Below, piece by piece: positions 58,390-64,000 of a stretch of 64,000 nt of DNA. Below the pieces are notes generated by a model that saw nothing but the letters and a program-made list of their open reading frames with translations, was not told the origin of the DNA and did not search any database. Source of the DNA: Setoptus koraiensis (Eukaryota > Arthropoda); the NCBI GenBank assembly GCA_048013815.1, contig CM106586.1, positions 19,530,001-19,594,000 on the forward strand. Reading direction: 5' to 3'. The first letter of the stretch is position 1; every line of letters begins with the position of its first letter. The position numbers and the translations under genes are program-made.

Positions 58390-58500
58390 ATAATAGTAAT
58401 AGTAATAGCGGCGATAGTAATAATAGTGATAGTAATAACAGCAATAACAGTAATAATAATAGTAATAGTAATAATAATAACAGCGGCAATAACACAACAG
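58390..58500 (+). repeat. TAATAG/AATAAC trinucleotide tract
   Basis: About 110 bp of imperfect AAT/AGT/AAC triplets with no supported reading frame. Confidence 0.8.
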
Positions 58501-59757
58501 TGAGTGATGATGATGTATGTGTGAGAATATAGAGCCAGCCAGCCAGCGAGAGTGTGTGTAAATGATGAGGCGACGCCTTCGAGACACGCCGAGCCAGATG
58601 CGTCAAGCCAATTGCGTCGAGCTAGAGGTGCCGAGCCGGACCGGTGGCGGGCTCGGGCTTGGGCGTGCGAGGCCCACAAGTGAGCGAAAAGCGCAGAGAG
58701 GCGCATAGCGGCGGTTGAGGGAGGCGCATAGCGACGCGTAGGGGGCGCGCGTTGAAGCGAATAACGGCCCAGTGGCGACTGGCAACGGAAGAAATAGATC
58801 ATTGTGTGATCGTTGCGTTACCTCATCCATCAATGCAATTCACTATTTATTTTCACTCTATCTCTCTCTCTCTCTCGCTCTCTGTAATACTAGATGAGAT
58901 AGGCAGCGGCCCGGCGAGTTATCTCCGACAAACACACTATTAGACACTTTGGTGTGGGCGACTAAACGCAAACTAGACAACGCTAACTGCTATTAATTTC
59001 TCCATCTCTCGCTCGCTCTGTTTATGCGCTGTTTATATGCCGGCGTTTGTTTGCCAGTCAGTCACTTGCTGCCTATGCAGTCGGCCGCGACGTTGCAAGT
59101 AAGCGCGTCAGCGTCGTTTAAATCCTAATTTCAATCCACGACGACGAAGGCTAACTAACTGGCGCGCAAAAACCGCTGCCGAGCCAGCTATCGGGCAGGC
59201 ATGTTGTCGTTGGCATTGTCGTGTTCGCCTCTATTGACAGCCACTAATGTTTATATAAAGATATCATCTCGCTGGATCCAGCGCCAAACAATGACACGCT
59301 ACGGCGAGGCAATCTGATACCGTCGGCGTGTTCGCGACACGGATAATGTTCGCCCTCTCTCACTCACGCTTTTCGTCGGCAAACGGGGCATTTTAAACTG
59401 GAAACTGTGCGCGCACTCGCTTTTTTCCGAGCCACCGAAACTCTCCGAATTTTTCACATGACAATTGTTGTCTTTCGCCGTTGTTGTGAGCGTTGTACTC
59501 GCCGTTGTTGTTGACAAAAAACATCTGCCTCAACACTCGAAACAATTTTCAATCAATCGAAATGGGGGGCGCCGCTGTCGCACTTGAGATTCCATCAAAT
59601 CAGGTCGTCGCACTCACAACTTGCCCTTTTTCACAGCACCGGTCGCCCCGAAAATGGCTGACAATTGGCACAATCGACGGCCGTCGACAGGCGGAAGTGG
59701 TCGCCATCCATCAAGCACCGCGTGGCGAGAGCGTGTGAGTTTGCCGCGTGTAGACCT

Positions 59758-59795
59758 GGGCCCCAATGGCGATTTTCGCCATTGTTGGGGCCGCG
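59758..59795. other. Bulged hairpin
   Basis: GGCCCCAA-TGGCGA pairs with TCGCCATTGTTGGGGCC, leaving a three-base bulge and a short T-rich loop. Confidence 0.65.
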
Positions 59796-61076
59796 AAATT
59801 GAATTGAAAATCAAAATTTCCGATCGAATATTTCGGACACTCCATCTGTGGACGGGCCTTGTTAGCGGACTTGTTTTCGGCATTTTTCTCGACGGCATCT
59901 GCAAATCTAGCCAGTTACCAGTGATGTCGACTATTCTGAAATTGTTCGAAACGACCTGTTCCTTGTGAGTGAAAAAATTTCGTTTGCCCAATCTCGGCGG
60001 AAATTTTTTTCTTTCTAAGAAAAAAAGTGTGATCTCTCCATATTGAAACATGCCCTCTTCTGGATGGCGGCTGCAAGAGCAATCATGTGCTCTGTATCAT
60101 ACAAGTTGTATGTGGCGGTGAATTTTCGCATCACTCAGCGTCGCATTTTTTCGTCGTTCGGCTATTTTTCGGTCGGCGATCACTCGTCGAAAATCCCGAA
60201 TTTCCCACACTGAACAGCCGAAATTTCGCACTGAACATCCGAATTTCTCACACTGAACGACCGAGTTTCCGACACTGAACATAACCGATTGTCACTCGAA
60301 ACACCCTCGCCGACGATAGCCGATCAGGTGTGTCAACTGTTGAGACAATCACACCCACGCAATCACTGTTGCATCGAATTCGGATGGATCCCACCAATAG
60401 CAGGCCGTTCGTTTGTGCAACTAGCAATTTGTGCCCCGAAACAGCCGGTGTGCTTGTTGTACATTGTGTATCACGCTAACAGCCATGAATAACTTGCTGG
60501 ACTTTTTATCGCATAATAATTTTGCATTAATGTTGTCGCTCGCTGACAATCACCAAGTGATCATTTCGCGCAACACAGTTACGCAAGCGCCAGCCCAAAG
60601 ATAGATATAGAGCAAAGAGAAAGCAATTACATTTAGATGATCAATGGTCTCGTGGAGGCGCTCTTTTGTTTGCTGTGGTTTGTAGTGGGGCACGACGAAA
60701 TTATTCTGTTGTATGCAAATCAACGCGAAATATTAATATCTGTCATGGCATCACACTGTGTGTGTGTGTATATATATATTATTATCTCATTCATTCATGA
60801 AATATATTGGGTTTGTTGGTAGTGGCGCTCGATATTAGTTTGTACGTGTGTGTGTGTGCGCTCAATCGAGCGTTATCTTGACTCTCCTCGAGCTGGGGCC
60901 ACTCGAGCCAGCGAGGGGGAGTGTACCATTTATGGGGGGCACTATTTAGCGGGCGGCACAAGTTAGCGACCGGGTTGCAAACGAGCAAACAAAGTAAATG
61001 ATCTGCAACCAAGTGACCATTAATTTGATAAAATAGATAAATAAAACAGAGGAAAAAACAAACCAAACGACAACTT

Positions 61077-61117
61077 TTTCGCCGTTTCGCCGTTTCGCCA
61101 TTTCGCCGTTTCGGCTC
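61077..61117 (+). repeat. 9-bp repeat (TTCGCCGTT)
   Basis: About four tandem units. Confidence 0.8.
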
Positions 61118-62677
61118 GCTCGATAGTCTGTCAATTGAATGATAATTATCCCAAACGACCTCGCCCAATTGTAACGGCTTGTAGCCGCCGCTGTGACAGC
61201 TGTGAGCGGTGCCGGGCCGGCCGCGAACGCAGTCAAATTGCGGGGCACGAGATTAAAATCTTGCGGCCGGGATACACGAAACGCTGTGTCGCATTCGTTG
61301 AAAATCTTGCGATGCGTAAGAGTATTCGCTGCAAACAATTAATCATATCCACTCTGTAACGTGCGTTGGCTTAACTTGACTGTTTAGCTGGCCCCAACGA
61401 CAACAGCGACATCTAACCGATTTCTTATGTTCCGCTCTGACAAACTATACTGATCACTGTAGGTACAAGTGGCGGCCCGTTGTGTGCGATATCGGCAGCA
61501 GCAGCAGCAACCGCAACAAATGTCAAGCTCCGGCTCAATTTAAACATATGGTCAGTTGTTGGCGTAATTGGCGCCCCATAAATGATTAATTAATATTGTT
61601 ATTAATTTGGCGGATGACAAAGGCAGTGCGGGCGACTTTAGTTGGACACACTCACTTTATTTGTATACACAGTGCACAGTGAATTTGTACGTCGGCTTGC
61701 ATCATTACGTAACAATACAAACATTTTGGCCGCCAGCAGTGATTGCGCGCACTCGCCGGGTATTTGGGCATACACACACACACACATACAAAGTTGCACA
61801 AAGTTGCACAAGTTGGCACAAAAGCTCCAGTTGTGCGCTGTCGCCGGGGGTATACCTGACAAGCTAATAATACCCCAAAGTGGGGCCAGCCAAAGGACAA
61901 AGGCGAGCGGCCACTGGTGGCCCGTGGATATCGATGGGCCAGTAGCCACTGGTAGCCGGCAAGCGAGCTAGTGAGCGCAGTTAGCGGCCTGACAGGCTGG
62001 CCACTCGTGAGTGGCAACATCAGCGCTAAAGTGTGTGCCAATTCACCTGTAAAGTGTGTAAAAAGTTAGCCAGCCAGGCAGGCAGGCGAGCGAGTTGAAT
62101 AGCATTGTTGTCGTGCAATATTGGCAGTGGCAGCGGCAGTGGCAATAACAACAACAGCAGCAGCGACAACAATAGCAACAACAACAACAACTATAATAAT
62201 AGTAATAATAACAAACAGACAGATAACTGTTTCGCTTTATATTTGCGTTGTTTGCGCGCGCATGTGAGTTACGCATCGTTCTGGGCTACCGTTATGCGTT
62301 GTTGGGCGCCCAACCAGCGCCAACAGCAACAGCAGCAACAACAACAACAACAGCAACAGCACAGGCGACTACAATAACGGCAACAGCAGCGCCAGCGACA
62401 ACAACAGTGCCAACAACAACAGCGCCAACAACAACAGAAAAAACAGCATCGACTCGTGAATAACCTAATAGCTGCCGTGCCACACAATTTACGTAACGCG
62501 GGGCAAGCTCGCTGGTGCCAGCTTGCCAGTGCCAGGCAAACTCACCGCTAGGCGTCGGCTATTGGTTTGAGTGGCGACAGTGGCCAGCGCGCCAGCAAAG
62601 CGGGCGCTCGCAATCGTGGTTGCAAAGGTGGTCGCAAAGGCTAGTGGCGATGGTGAGGGTGAAACATAGAGACAATA

Positions 62678-64000
62678 ATGATGAACTTCTATAAGCAAGC
62701 GCATAGCGGCTTAACGTCGCGAACGAAATCACTGAGAGAAAAGTTTAGCTCGAAGCGATCGCTGAGCGAGCTGTCGTTCAGCGAGCGCCAGGCATTAAAG
62801 TCGCCAGCCATCCTGCAAACAACAACAACAACAGCGACAACAACGACAGCACCGACAACAACAGCAACAGCATCAACAACAGCAACAGCAGATCTGCATC
62901 ACAACCAGTGCGATAATCGCGACATAGCGGCGACAGCGACCACCACCACCACAACGACGACGACACAATTACCGTGGCATCGCAAGAGCCTCACGTCGGC
63001 CAGTTTTAGGCGCAGTCACAAAAGTAGCACGAGTATCAGTGGGCAACAACAACAACAACAACAACAACAATTACCAGTGGTGATTAATCAGCAGCAAACA
63101 GCGACAACAGCCAGCAGCGGCAGCCCGAAGAAGCACAGCCAATTAGCGTCTACCTCTAATGACAACAACAACAACAACAACAACGACAGCACCAACATAA
63201 ACAACAACCGCCAGCACGAAGCAACATCGCAGCAGAGAGCCACAGAAGAGAGCATCTATTTTTATGATAATTATACAACAACAAGCGCCGGTGATGCAAT
63301 ACAAACAACATTAGACAGTTCAGCCACGCGCCCCAAATCGTTGCATTGCGGCCGCCAGTCGGACAGCAGCGAGCAGCGCGCCAAGCTCAATTATCATCAT
63401 CAGGCAGGCGACGCATCCGGTGAGGAGCGGCCGAGGTCGGTGCACAGCAAACCGGGCGACCCAGTGTCTCAAATGCAAGCCAACGCGCCCACGTCGAGCG
63501 AAACGTCGGCCCTGCTGGTGAGCGTGGCCGACGACGACGACACCGCCGCCGACCACCGTCACCATCACCGGCACCACCGTCAGCACCAGCAGCCGCACCA
63601 GCACAATCAGCAGCAGACGAGCGCCACTTCCGGTCAATACAGCAAATCATTTTATGTGAGCAGCACGAGCAGCAGCAGCAGCCAGCAGCGATGTGATATT
63701 AATTCGGGCAGCGCGCAGCAAAACTCAATTCAGATTTCAAATGATGCAGGGGCCAAAATGCAGCGATCGCCCACGCGCGCCCGCTCAGAAAAGCACAAGC
63801 GCTCGTCGAGCGTCAAGACGGCCAGCTCGCGCGACCGCCGACTGGCCCTCGAGCGCCACCAACAATTCAACAACTCACCTGGCCAGCAAAACCAGCAACA
63901 GCAGCAGCAGCGAAATAGTGATAGCGACGGCGACGACAAGCGCGCCGAGTTGCAGCGCGAGCGTCAATTGTTGTTGTCGCAACAGCAAAATCAATTTGTT
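62678..64000 (+). CDS. Large Q/N/S/T-rich protein, N-terminal part, open at window edge
   Basis: An uninterrupted frame of 441 codons runs from ATG 62678 to the last base. An in-frame TGA (62660-62662) precedes it, and AATAATGATG gives a good start context, so this is probably the true N-terminus. The start (MMNFYKQAHSGL, SLREKFSSKRSLSELS) is basic and serine-rich. Long polyThr, polyGln, polyAsn and His/Gln tracts follow, with Ser/Arg/Lys segments (SEKHKRSSSVKTASSRDRR) that resemble phosphorylation-prone linkers, and an ordered-looking KRAELQRERQLLL helix at the end. No catalytic domain is reached and I do not recognise the family. Codon use and CAG/CAA tracts resemble the K2P gene. Candidate untranslated exons lie at 41.1 and 41.5-41.75 kb. 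Confidence 0.75.
   Translation, partial: MMNFYKQAHSGLTSRTKSLREKFSSKRSLSELSFSERQALKSPAILQTTTTTATTTTAPTTTATASTTATADLHHNQCDNRDIAATATTTTTTTTTQLPWHRKSLTSASFRRSHKSSTSISGQQQQQQQQQLPVVINQQQTATTASSGSPKKHSQLASTSNDNNNNNNNDSTNINNNRQHEATSQQRATEESIYFYDNYTTTSAGDAIQTTLDSSATRPKSLHCGRQSDSSEQRAKLNYHHQAGDASGEERPRSVHSKPGDPVSQMQANAPTSSETSALLVSVADDDDTAADHRHHHRHHRQHQQPHQHNQQQTSATSGQYSKSFYVSSTSSSSSQQRCDINSGSAQQNSIQISNDAGAKMQRSPTRARSEKHKRSSSVKTASSRDRRLALERHQQFNNSPGQQNQQQQQQRNSDSDGDDKRAELQRERQLLLSQQQNQFV

Larger units (their letters stand above)
40140..62677. other. GC-rich, repeat-laden stretch without a recognised coding exon
   Basis: All longer open frames here are low-complexity or compositional and none shows a domain I know. 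The region carries many short minisatellites, microsatellites, palindromes and two possible untranslated exons, listed separately. It may be long 5' intron or flank of the gene starting at 62678. Small exons could be missed. Confidence 0.5.

Noticed and set aside
59621-59968. 115-codon ORF with a hydrophobic LWTGLVSGLVFGIF segment
   Set aside because: No family recognised, no clear splice or start signals; one hydrophobic run is not enough.
40140-62677. tRNA, snRNA or rRNA genes
   Set aside because: No tRNA B-box (GGTTCGANTCC) with matching acceptor stem and no recognisable rRNA or snRNA sequence was noticed by eye.

Overview
The window is nuclear DNA of a small-intron animal. Evidence: a two-pore-domain potassium channel with GT-AG introns, an AMP-activated kinase beta C-terminus, a mitochondrial GTPBP3/MSS1 protein, TATA boxes, AATAAA signals, GAGA/TC microsatellites and long CAG/CAA tracts. 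An arthropod is my best guess (a mite is possible), but the sequence does not fix the taxon. No prokaryotic, plasmid or viral gene organisation is visible.

Layout. 1-8.97 kb: GC-rich non-coding DNA with short inverted repeats, presumably 5' intron or flank of the channel gene. 8.97-13.17 kb: two 3' coding exons of a K2P channel. 13.4-32.3 kb: an AT-rich island holding a tandem and inverted array of small three-exon genes derived from thioredoxin. 33.9 kb: an ordinary thioredoxin gene with WCGPC. 34.7-36.4 kb: intronless GTPBP3 on the minus strand. 36.8-37.7 kb: an intronless coiled-coil ORF with a 21-bp coding minisatellite. 37.8-39.2 kb: rearranged copies of thioredoxin and GTPBP3 pieces and a decayed PDZ-domain fragment. 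39.8-40.1 kb: a 101-codon ORF that is the AMPK-beta C-terminal (ASC) domain. 40.1-62.7 kb: GC-rich DNA with minisatellites and palindromes, two possible 5'-UTR exons and no convincing coding exon. 62.7-64.0 kb: the 5' end of a Q/N/S/T-rich coding region that runs off the window.

Main result. The array contains six intact genes (14.8, 16.8-17.4, 20.0, 25.1-25.7, 28.2 and 29.4 kb) and at least six broken copies. Each intact gene encodes a secreted protein of about 126-136 residues: a signal peptide followed by a thioredoxin fold in which the CxxC active site is gone. Splice positions, intron phase (0,0), promoter (TATAAATA) and sequence link them to the intact thioredoxin at 33.9 kb. The signal-peptide exon aligns with the 5' leader of that gene, its old start codon having changed. 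Mature-protein exons differ two to five times more than the introns beside them, mostly by replacement changes. Together this looks like a locally amplified, fast-evolving family of secreted redox-dead thioredoxins. Copies often lie head-to-head around long palindromes, and three further loci keep only the signal-peptide exon. Function is unknown.
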